Source: JADFNO01 sp965369945
GTDB lineage: Bacteria > Planctomycetota > Phycisphaerae > Phycisphaerales > SM1A02
NCBI GenBank assembly: GCA_965369945.1
Contig: CBDUST010000298.1
Coordinates: forward strand, 1 to 5,433
Length of the DNA stretch: 5,433 bases
Reading direction: 5' to 3'
A program made the translations under genes and the position numbers. Each line of letters starts with the position of its first letter. Position 1 is the stretch's first letter. The notes under the pieces were generated by a model. It saw nothing but the letters and a program-made list of their open reading frames with translations, searched no databases and was not told where the DNA came from. Shown here piece by piece: positions 1 to 5,169 of this stretch.

Positions 1-6
1 GTCGCC

Positions 7-117
7 ATTTAGCCGCGTCGCCTCTTCATTTAGCCGTGTCGCTTGCGACGCGCTCTTCGTGTACGGCGAACAGATCGCACACCCCCGAAGAGCGCGGGGC
101 AAGCCCCACGGCTAAAT
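7..117. repeat. REP/BIME-like composite palindromic element, copy 1
   Basis: Two 32-nt arms (28-59 and 86-117) face each other across a 26-nt spacer and match at 28 of 32 positions as an inverted repeat. Each arm starts (in its own orientation) with ATTTAGCCGTG and ends with CGCGCTCTTCG, and each carries its own small hairpin around a central GCTTGC. The only four differences between arms are two pairs of stem bases (TC/GA at 39-40 and 47-48 against GG/CC in the other arm), so the inner hairpin is preserved. A truncated third arm lies at 7-27 in the same orientation as the left arm and lacks about 11 nt of the core. A second copy lies at 1025-1137. The layout resembles REP pairs (BIMEs), which are spread in other bacteria by RAYT transposases; no such transposase is in this window. 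The reading frame running through it is repeat sequence, not a gene. Confidence 0.9.
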
Positions 118-174
118 GGGGAGATGACGATTACGCGCTTTGACCATCTGGCAAGCTCGTGCGACCATGGATGT

Positions 175-1017
175 ATGTTGAGAATCCACAGAGCCATCTT
201 TTGTGCGCTCGTACTCCTCGTAACCGGCTGCGTGCAGCCTCGTCATCCGAATCTCAACAGCACGCTTTATGTGCTCACGAGCGCGGAATATGAAGCGGCG
301 ACCCGAACGGTGTACGAAAGCGCCGAGCGAACATTAGCTGCGGCTAAAGCGGATACAACGTGGTCCGCGGCGCTCGAACAGAGACAGGACCTCAACGATC
401 CGAAGGTTCAGGCGGCGCTCAAGCCAGCGGTTATTCTGGATATCGACGAAACAGTACTCAATAACGCAGCGTTTTTCGCGCGACTGATGCACAGCGACGA
501 GCGAATCGCGCGCGGATCGTGGGATGCGTGGATCGCGGAACGTCGCGCGACAGCATTAGCAGGTGTCGTTGAATATATTCGCGAAGCGAAACGCCAGGGA
601 ATTGCGGTCGTGTATCTAACCAACCGCGCCTGTCGAGAGCGCCCGGGCAGCGACGCGCCTTGCCCGCAGCGCACCGATACGATCACGAATCTACTATAAG
701 CGGGTTTACCTGAACTTGGGCCCGATGATCTGGTTCTGCTGCGCAATCAACAGCCGGGTTGGAGTAGTGACAAAAGTAAACGCCGAGCGTTCGTTTGCGA
801 AAACTACCGCATCCTCCAACTCTTCGGCGACAACCTAGGCGACTTCACCCCCGCCCCCGGAAGTGGGGGACCCGGAACGACAATTGATGAGCGTCGAGCC
901 GCGATCGCGCAATACCAAGACAAGTGGGGCTCAAAATGGTTCATGCTCCCCAACCCCATGTACGGCCCCTGGCTCAACATCCTCGGCGATGAGCCGGAGG
1001 CGTATCTGGGTGAGTAA
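175..1017 (+). pseudogene. Class B / e(P4)-like HAD acid phosphatase lipoprotein, interrupted by one in-frame TAA
   Basis: The reading frame encodes a 280-residue HAD-superfamily phosphatase of the lipoprotein e(P4)/class B acid phosphatase type, which removes phosphate from nucleotides and other monoesters outside the cytoplasm. The start at 175 gives a short charged n-region, a hydrophobic core and the lipobox LVTGC (Cys19), which is why it is preferred to the in-frame ATG at 124. HAD motif I is ILDIDET (nucleophile D89, D91), motif II is YLTNR (T159-N160), the motif III lysine is in SDKSKRR (K200), and motif IV is FGDNLGDF (D219, D223). The C-terminal LPNPMYGPW typical of the family is also present. 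Codon 175, at 697-699, is TAA, falling between TITNLL and AGLPELGPDD, where homologues run straight through. No other stop or frameshift occurs before the natural TAA at 1015-1017. The truncated 174-residue product lacks motifs III and IV and should be inactive. The next ATG after the stop (725) is out of frame. A sequencing error or a very recent nonsense mutation are both possible. Confidence 0.88.
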
Positions 1018-1024
1018 GTCCGCC

Positions 1025-1137
1025 ATCTAACCGCGTCGCCTCTTCATTTAGCCGTGTCGCTTGCGACGCGCTCTTCGTGCATGGCGAGTGGCGCGCACAC
1101 GCCCCCGAAGAGCGCGGGGCAAGCCCCACGGCTAAAT
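1025..1137. repeat. REP/BIME-like composite palindromic element, copy 2
   Basis: This is a second copy of the element at 7-117, in the same orientation and about 1018 bp downstream. Its 32-nt arms (1046-1077 and 1106-1137) are identical to those of copy 1. The truncated third arm (1025-1045) differs from copy 1 at two positions, and the 28-nt spacer (1078-1105) has drifted more. The order truncated arm, left arm, spacer, right arm is the same in both copies, so the whole composite was probably duplicated or mobilised as one unit. It begins 7 nt after the phosphatase stop codon and ends 48 nt before the proposed start of the next gene, so a transcript crossing it would form a strong stem-loop. 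That could limit read-through or protect a 3' end (inference). Confidence 0.9.
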
Positions 1138-1185
1138 AGTGGGCGGATATTTGACTTCGCTATCGACGCGCAAGACCATACTCGG

Positions 1186-2028
1186 ATGTTCGACGTCGGT
1201 GAGCCATACAAGCCGCGGCCGGTTGAGTTGTTGCGGGTGCGTTGGGTCATTCTTCGTACGCTTATCCTTGCGGCGCTTCTGGTCATCGCCGGTTGTAGCC
1301 ATTCCCACGGGCAGCTTCGCATCCTGACCTACAACATTCACCACGGACAGGGTACGGATGGGCGGTTTGATCTGGAGCGAATAGCCGAGGTCATCAACGC
1401 ACAACGACCTGATCTTGTCGCACTTCAAGAGGTTGATCGTAAGACAACGCGCGCAAGTGGTGTCGATCAGGCGGCGGAGCTGGCGCGCCTGACTGGCATG
1501 AATTACGCGTACGGCCCGGCGATGGAATATGCAGGCGGTGAGTATGGCGAAGCGGTCTTGTCGCGGTTTGAGCTGGCGTCGATCGACAATTACATCTTGC
1601 CCTGGCCTGATGGGAGTGAGCCGCGCGCGTTGCTGGTCGTGAAAGTTCAGGCGAGGGGAATCGGCCCGGTGACGTTCGGCGGAACGCACCTGGCGCATGA
1701 CTCAGCGGTCGATCGACTTGAACAAGCCAGGCGCATCAACGAGATTCTGGGCGAACAGATGGAGGGAGCGATGATCCTGGTTGGTGATCTGAACGCCACC
1801 CCCGGAAGCGCGCCAATGCGTGAGTTCGACAGACATTGGATGGATACGGCCGACGCGAGCGGTTCGCCGGAATCAACGTACCCAAACGATCAGCCGCAGC
1901 GGCGCATCGACTTTGTTCTTGTTCGGCCGAGGGATGGTTGGCGCGTTCTGGAAGCAACGGTAATCGAAGGCGAGATCGCTTCGGATCATTGCCCGGTATT
2001 GGTAGTGCTGCAATGGGACAAACAGTAG
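1186..2028 (+). CDS. Endonuclease/exonuclease/phosphatase (EEP) family lipoprotein
   Basis: This is a metal-dependent phosphoester hydrolase of the EEP fold, shared by exonuclease III, DNase I and sphingomyelinase-like enzymes. From the start at 1186 it has 280 residues. A hydrophobic segment (about 20-36) ends in the lipobox VIAGC (Cys37), so it is predicted to be exported and anchored in a membrane facing the periplasm. The catalytic set is complete: LTYNIHHG (N50), LQEVD (E82), GEAVLSR (121-127), GTHLAH (H168), VGDLNATP (D201, N203), RIDFVL (D242) and the final SDHCP (D267, H268). The substrate cannot be read from sequence. The start is uncertain: in-frame TTG (1228, 1231) or GTG (1237) would give a more normal short signal-peptide n-region, and no clear Shine-Dalgarno sequence precedes any of them. 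The longer upstream reading frame runs through the palindromic repeat and is rejected. Confidence 0.88.
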   Translation: MFDVGEPYKPRPVELLRVRWVILRTLILAALLVIAGCSHSHGQLRILTYNIHHGQGTDGRFDLERIAEVINAQRPDLVALQEVDRKTTRASGVDQAAELARLTGMNYAYGPAMEYAGGEYGEAVLSRFELASIDNYILPWPDGSEPRALLVVKVQARGIGPVTFGGTHLAHDSAVDRLEQARRINEILGEQMEGAMILVGDLNATPGSAPMREFDRHWMDTADASGSPESTYPNDQPQRRIDFVLVRPRDGWRVLEATVIEGEIASDHCPVLVVLQWDKQ

Positions 2029-2117
2029 CTCTTTGCGGCATCAGTGTTGTCAAAGATGGAATCAAACCGTTGGTCGGCCGGTTCGTCTTATCAGTCCGTC
2101 CAAGTTGATCCTGTGTT

Positions 2118-2122
2118 GGAGG
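2118..2122 (+). promoter_or_regulatory. Shine-Dalgarno GGAGG for the ankyrin-repeat gene
   Basis: GGAGG lies 6 nt before ATG 2129. It settles the start of the ankyrin gene, excluding about 32 upstream in-frame codons, and it is the best ribosome-binding site in the window; most of the other genes lack one. Confidence 0.8.
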
Positions 2123-2128
2123 TGCATC

Positions 2129-2956
2129 ATGACAATCGCGATTTCACGACGATCATTCGTAACAGCATCGCCGGTGGCGGGCGTGTCCACGCTCTTTGCG
2201 ATTCACGCCGCGCAAGCTTTACAGGCTGATGGAGGCGATGAACCGACGGCGAGCGTTTACGACGGCTTCCCAAGTCAGGATCGAGCACTGGTGCGGGAAA
2301 CGGTCGCTGTTTCGCACGGCAACTTTGGTCGTGTGCGCGAACTCGTCGAGGCGAGTCCGGCATTGGCCAAAGCGAATTGGGATTGGGGTTACGGCGATTG
2401 GGAAAGCGCTCTCGGCGCTGCTTCACATACCGGCAATCGCGACATCGCTGAGTTTCTCATCGGGCACGGCGCTCGACCCAACCTCTTCTCCGCGGCAATG
2501 CTGGGGCAGATCGACGTTGTGAAGTCGTTTGTCGCTGCATCGCCTGGCGTGCAGCGGCTTCACGGACCGCACGGCATTACCTTGATGTCACATGCGAAAG
2601 ATGGCGGTGAGCAGGCGGCAGCGGTTGTCGCGTATCTGGAATCACTTGGAGACGCAGATATCGGCCAGCAAAACGAACCAATGTCCGCCTCTGAGAGAGA
2701 ATCATATGTAGGGGTGTACGCCTTCGGCGAGGGCGAAACCGACCGGCTGGAGGTCAGTGAACACAGCCGAAGCCAAATGTTGAGGATCAAGCGCAGCGGG
2801 CAGGCGTTTGGTCGCACGATGTTCTACTTGGGGTCGCATGAGTTTCGCCCGACCGGCGCGCCGTCCGTGCGCATCAAGTTCGGCCTCGAAGGTGAACAAG
2901 TTGCAAGTGTGACCGTCACCGATGCGCAGCTGATTGTGGTGGGGAACCGGATATAA
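2129..2956 (+). CDS. Tat-exported ankyrin-repeat protein with C-terminal beta domain
   Basis: The protein has 275 residues. The N-terminus contains ISRRSFV (residues 5-11), a twin-arginine motif followed by a hydrophobic stretch ending near HAAQALQA (27-33), so Tat export is predicted. Residues about 54-150 hold three ankyrin-like helical repeats, seen as VSHGNFGRVRELVEASPAL, ALGAASHTGNRDIAEFLIGHGARPN broken across 95-118, and SAAMLGQIDVVKSFVAASPGV (121-141). These mediate protein contacts in other families. Residues about 187-275 begin with ERESYVGVYAFGEGE and appear beta-rich. They resemble the lipocalin-like domain (DUF3471/Pab87-type) often found at the C-terminus of serine beta-lactamase-like proteins; that match is from memory and uncertain. 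There is no catalytic motif, so a binding or scaffolding role outside the cytoplasm is inferred. The gene starts 100 nt after the EEP gene and converges with the next gene across 31 nt. Confidence 0.85.
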   Translation: MTIAISRRSFVTASPVAGVSTLFAIHAAQALQADGGDEPTASVYDGFPSQDRALVRETVAVSHGNFGRVRELVEASPALAKANWDWGYGDWESALGAASHTGNRDIAEFLIGHGARPNLFSAAMLGQIDVVKSFVAASPGVQRLHGPHGITLMSHAKDGGEQAAAVVAYLESLGDADIGQQNEPMSASERESYVGVYAFGEGETDRLEVSEHSRSQMLRIKRSGQAFGRTMFYLGSHEFRPTGAPSVRIKFGLEGEQVASVTVTDAQLIVVGNRI

Positions 2957-2987
2957 GCAGCGCGACGCTTTGGTTTGAGCTGTGGAC

Positions 2988-3653
2988 CTACGCTGCTGTC
3001 TGCTGCGAACCGCCGTCTTGTGGAGTCGCCGGTGGTGTCTTCGCGGCTCCAGGCGCAGTTGGTGCGGCGCTGGGAGGTGCTGAGGCTAGCGGATTGGCCT
3101 GAGCCGGAGGTTCTTGTTGTTGTGTTGTCGGTGGCGCGGGAGCCGGAGCCGCTGGCGTCGCACGTTCGGAGGATCGAGCGGGCCCATCTTGACGAATCGG
3201 CGCACCCGGCACTTCAGTGGGCGGATCAAGTACGACCGGTACACCGGTTCCGATCAGCGCCTCCACCTCACTTAGGAACTCATCAAGACACACCTGGAAC
3301 TGTTGACGCGCCCAGCCTTCGGTGACATCGGATAGCGGCACCGTTTCGAGCTTGACAGCCTCGCGTCTCTCTGTGAACGGATGGTGCAATTGGAAGGAGG
3401 CAGTGACTTCAGCCGGTCCCTTGCGCGTGAAGAACAAGTCGATGAACATCTCTTTGCTGGGCGAGAAGCGGAAGGGGCGAATCTTGTCGCATCCCTTCAT
3501 CGCGATCGCGGCAAAGCCGCCGCTGGTCACGAAGGTCTTGAGATCCTCAAAGGCGGGCATGATCTCCGCCTGCACGAGGTCGTCAAAATTACCGGACGAC
3601 GCATGATGCAGCGCGTTCATCCGAGTCGCGAAATGTTCTTCCCACGTGCCCAT
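2988..3653 (-). CDS. Hypothetical protein with Pro/Ala/Thr/Gln-rich C-terminal tail
   Basis: I do not recognise this 221-residue protein. The first 135 residues look like a compact cytoplasmic alpha/beta domain: it starts MGTWEEHFATRMNAL, and contains GGFAAIAMKGCDKIRPF (45-61), SPSKEMFIDLFF (64-75) and a predicted helix WARQQFQVCLDEFLSEVEAL (114-133). Residues about 142-221 are low complexity, rich in Pro, Ala, Thr and Gln with a Gln run at 178-180, so probably disordered. No signal peptide or membrane segment is visible. The start ATG at 3653 is the first available in a frame with a sharp, protein-like N-terminus, though no Shine-Dalgarno sequence precedes it. The opposite strand also has open frames, but those are shadows with no recognisable protein. 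The gene is divergent from the DUF5658-type gene across a structured non-coding region. Confidence 0.75.
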   Translation of the reverse strand: MGTWEEHFATRMNALHHASSGNFDDLVQAEIMPAFEDLKTFVTSGGFAAIAMKGCDKIRPFRFSPSKEMFIDLFFTRKGPAEVTASFQLHHPFTERREAVKLETVPLSDVTEGWARQQFQVCLDEFLSEVEALIGTGVPVVLDPPTEVPGAPIRQDGPARSSERATPAAPAPAPPTTQQQEPPAQANPLASAPPSAAPTAPGAAKTPPATPQDGGSQQTAA

Positions 3654-3715
3654 CGTTGACCATGCGTGTGCGGATTCCCCGGGATTGACAGCACCCGCCT
3701 TAGTGCGGTTCCCAG

Positions 3716-3778
3716 CTGGTCGATCGTTGCACGGATGGGCGAGCGGCAGTGAAGCGTCCGTGCAGGATCGGCTACCAG
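3716..3778. other. Long imperfect hairpin, candidate structured RNA or cruciform
   Basis: CTGGTCGATC (3716-3725) and TGCACGGA (3728-3735) pair with TCCGTGCA (3757-3764), GATCG (3766-3770) and ACCAG (3774-3778). This makes 18 base pairs interrupted only by a 2x1 interior loop and a 3-nt bulge, around a 21-nt loop. No T run follows on either strand, so it is unlikely to be a simple intrinsic terminator. The strand of any transcript is unknown. A perfect TTGACA stands at 3685-3690 on the plus strand, but I find no matching -10 box downstream. Confidence 0.55.
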
Positions 3779-3880
3779 TCGGTTGTGGGCCGGCACGTCC
3801 TACAGATCACAGAGGCGGCCTAACGCAAAGGGGTCTTCACTCATACCGCGGCCGCAGACCGGGGTATCGCGGGCAACGGC

Positions 3881-3915
3881 CCAATTGAGAGGTTGGCCGA
3901 CCAATTTGACCGGTT
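3881..3915. promoter_or_regulatory. Tandem CCAATT-type direct repeats
   Basis: CCAATTGAGAGGTT (3881-3894) and CCAATTTGACCGGTT (3901-3915) share CCAATT, GA and GGTT with one inserted T. Their starts are 20 bp apart, close to two helical turns, so a protein could bind both on the same DNA face. They lie 48-82 bp upstream of the DUF5658-type start. An operator or activator site is inferred; the match is imperfect and could be chance. Confidence 0.35.
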
Positions 3916-3922
3916 ACCGGTC
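3908..3922. promoter_or_regulatory. 15-bp dyad GACCGGTTACCGGTC, operator-like
   Basis: Two perfect 7-nt half-sites (GACCGGT and ACCGGTC) flank one central T. The dyad overlaps the second CCAATT-type repeat and ends 40 nt before the proposed ATG at 3963, a normal operator position. The half-sites are too close to form a real RNA hairpin, which favours a protein-binding site over an RNA structure. Confidence 0.4.
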
Positions 3923-3962
3923 ATGTATGGCCGAACCGTCGCGAGTGATACAATGGTGGGTG

Positions 3963-4397
3963 ATGCCACAGGGCCAGGGGAACACGAAGCACGACGAGAA
4001 GGCGGTCGCGCCGCCGGATAAGCCTGCATGGCGCAGTCTCCCGCCGATGCGGTATCAGAACGCCTACGTGTGGATCGTCTTCTTCTCGTTTATGGATGTC
4101 TTGCTGACCTGGTTGATACTCTTGCTCGGTGAGGACGCGGCCTCCGAGGTCAATCCCATCGCCCTGTTCATTATTGAGGGCTGGGGCGGCGTCCACGGCC
4201 TTGGTATGGCTGGCGCAAGCGGTCTCAAATTCACATTAGTCGTACTGGCGATCGTCATCTGTGAGATCGTCGGCCGAAGCAGCGATCGCAAAGGTCGTTA
4301 TCTGGCAAGAACCTTGGCGTGTATTGCCGCCGCTCCCGTCGTCTGGTCGCTGTGGCTCCTTCTTATGAATCAAGCGATTTTGAGCGGTGTCGAATAG
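3963..4397 (+). CDS. DUF5658-type small integral membrane protein
   Basis: This 144-residue protein has a charged cytoplasmic N-terminus (1-30) and three predicted membrane helices at about 35-56, 86-104 and 116-137. The features MDVLLTW (44-50) at the first helix, EVNPIA (62-67) in the loop and GLKFTLVVL (87-95) opening the second helix match the pattern of DUF5658 proteins, where an Asp in helix 1, a Glu-x-Asn-Pro loop and a Lys in helix 2 recur. Function is unknown for the family. ATG 3963 is chosen because the predicted protein-like sequence starts there and a purine-rich GGTGGGTG lies just before it; ATG 3927 would add 12 residues, and ATG 4047 would still keep all three helices. The DUF1272 gene starts 25 nt downstream, so the two are probably cotranscribed. 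Confidence 0.78.
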   Translation: MPQGQGNTKHDEKAVAPPDKPAWRSLPPMRYQNAYVWIVFFSFMDVLLTWLILLLGEDAASEVNPIALFIIEGWGGVHGLGMAGASGLKFTLVVLAIVICEIVGRSSDRKGRYLARTLACIAAAPVVWSLWLLLMNQAILSGVE

Positions 4398-4422
4398 TCT
4401 GTATCGCGCGACGACCGACATC

Positions 4423-4608
4423 GTGGCATTGGAAATGAAAACAACATGTGAGCGCTGCGAAACCGACTTGGCCGCGGACGGCGAGGCGTACATTTGCAGC
4501 TACGAATGTACATTCTGCGCACCCTGCACCGAAGCGATGGATCGCAAGTGTCCCAATTGCAGTGGCGTGCTGGAGCACAGGCCGAGGCGCGCGGCGGCGA
4601 CAGAGTAG
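4423..4608 (+). CDS. DUF1272 family cysteine-rich protein
   Basis: This is a 61-residue protein of the DUF1272 family, whose function is unknown and which is presumed to bind zinc. Eight cysteines sit in pairs: C9/C12, C25/C29, C32/C35 and C43/C46. The core AYICSYECTFCAPCTEAM (22-39), then KCPNCSGVL and a basic RPRR end, is the family signature. The GTG start at 4423 is chosen because it gives MALEMKTTCERC, the N-terminus I recall for family members. ATG 4435 is the alternative and would lose only four residues; the longer frame from GTG 4387 would overlap the preceding gene. No Shine-Dalgarno sequence is visible. The 25-nt gap from the DUF5658-type gene suggests one transcript. Confidence 0.85.
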   Translation: MALEMKTTCERCETDLAADGEAYICSYECTFCAPCTEAMDRKCPNCSGVLEHRPRRAAATE

Positions 4609-4622
4609 TCTTACCGCGTTAC

Positions 4623-4647
4623 CCGGACCTTCGCTGCTCAGGTCCGG
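4623..4647. terminator. Hairpin between convergent genes, terminator-like without T run
   Basis: CCGGACCT (4623-4630) and AGGTCCGG (4640-4647) form a perfect 8-bp GC-rich stem with a 9-nt loop. It sits 15 nt after the DUF1272 stop and 19 nt beyond the stop of the convergent YjbQ-type gene, so it could serve both directions. Neither strand has the T run of a canonical intrinsic terminator, so it may only stabilise 3' ends. Confidence 0.5.
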
Positions 4648-4666
4648 CGTCGCGATGATCCGTTTG

Positions 4667-5083
4667 CTATTCCCCCATGACGGTGATAATCAACTTGCGA
4701 TCGTGTGGGCGAACATCGCACTCCAAATGAATGATCTGCTGCCATGTGCCCAGTACGAGTGAACCGTTGCGCACCGGGACTGTCAACGACGGCCCAAGCA
4801 ATGTCGCCTGCAAGTGCGAATGGCCGTTGCCATCATGCCACGTCTGTTCGTGCCCATAGTCAAGGCTGGGCGGCATCAGCTTGTCCAATATCTCAGGCAG
4901 GTCTCGCTGCAGGCCCGGTTCGAACTCAATCGCGCCGATCGCCCCCGTGCTGCCCACGTTGAAGATATGAACCAAGCCTGTGCTGACGCCCGATGCCGAC
5001 ACGATCGACCGAACCTCGGCGGTGATATCAGTCATCTGGCCGTGTCCGGTCGTTTGTAGCCGGATCTGTTCTTGAATAACCAT
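4667..5083 (-). CDS. YjbQ/UPF0047 family protein
   Basis: This 138-residue protein has the full length of the YjbQ/UPF0047 family, a trimeric cytoplasmic fold whose E. coli member shows a weak thiamine-phosphate synthase activity; the real substrate is uncertain. The signature HDGNGHSHL (83-91), GPSLTVP (97-103) and LGTWQQI (111-117) are all present, along with YGHEQTW (76-82). At residues 42-49 it reads NVGSTGAI where the better-known members have a PHTTAAI-type motif, so one commonly conserved His is absent. I recall a subgroup sharing NVGSTAA, so this is probably a natural variant and not damage. ATG 5083 is chosen over the longer frame from 5182 because GGAG lies 6 nt upstream and the length then matches the family. 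It is divergent from the flavoprotein gene across 86 bp. Confidence 0.9.
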   Translation of the reverse strand: MVIQEQIRLQTTGHGQMTDITAEVRSIVSASGVSTGLVHIFNVGSTGAIGAIEFEPGLQRDLPEILDKLMPPSLDYGHEQTWHDGNGHSHLQATLLGPSLTVPVRNGSLVLGTWQQIIHLECDVRPHDRKLIITVMGE

Positions 5084-5089
5084 CGGTTT

Positions 5090-5093
5090 CTCC
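5090..5093 (-). promoter_or_regulatory. Shine-Dalgarno GGAG for the YjbQ-family gene
   Basis: On the minus strand TTGGAGAAACCG precedes the ATG at 5083, with GGAG 6 nt from the start. It decides the start and excludes the 33-residue upstream extension. Confidence 0.7.
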
Positions 5094-5169
5094 AACGACA
5101 GAAGGATGTTGGGGCTGTACCACGACCACCTTACCGCAGCTGGGCGGTTGCGAATAAGATCTGCCGACA

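Larger units (their letters stand above)
3654..3962. other. Non-coding divergent region with inverted and direct repeats
   Basis: About 310 bp separate the starts of two divergent genes. Open frames across it give Arg/Pro/Gly-rich peptides with no domain and I do not accept them. What it does contain is a long imperfect hairpin (3716-3778), two CCAATT-type direct repeats (3881-3894, 3901-3915) and a 15-bp dyad (3908-3922). It should carry promoters for both flanking genes, and it could carry a small structured RNA. No match to tRNA, SRP RNA, RNase P RNA or tmRNA core motifs is visible. Confidence 0.6.

Noticed and set aside
43..174. N-terminal extension of the phosphatase frame through the palindromic repeat
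   Set aside because: The same peptide-like run arises at the second repeat copy because the repeat is read in the same frame, and the lipoprotein signal begins at 175.
1054..1185. N-terminal extension of the EEP lipoprotein through the repeat
   Set aside because: It is translated repeat sequence; a lipobox at the distance seen from 1186, or a later start, fits an exported protein much better.
1132..1698. 188-codon open frame on the minus strand
   Set aside because: It is antisense to the EEP gene, whose full set of catalytic motifs is on the plus strand; the minus product shows no domain.
3685..3690. Perfect TTGACA -35 box on the plus strand
   Set aside because: No acceptable -10 box lies 15-19 nt downstream, so it is not supported as a promoter.
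3646..3888. 80-codon open frame on the plus strand
   Set aside because: It overlaps the start of the minus-strand gene, its sequence is Arg/Pro/Gly-rich with no domain-like pattern, and it covers the hairpin region.
5133..5148. Small hairpin ACCGC/GCGGT between the YjbQ-type and flavoprotein genes
   Set aside because: A 5-bp stem in GC-rich DNA is expected by chance and has no other support.
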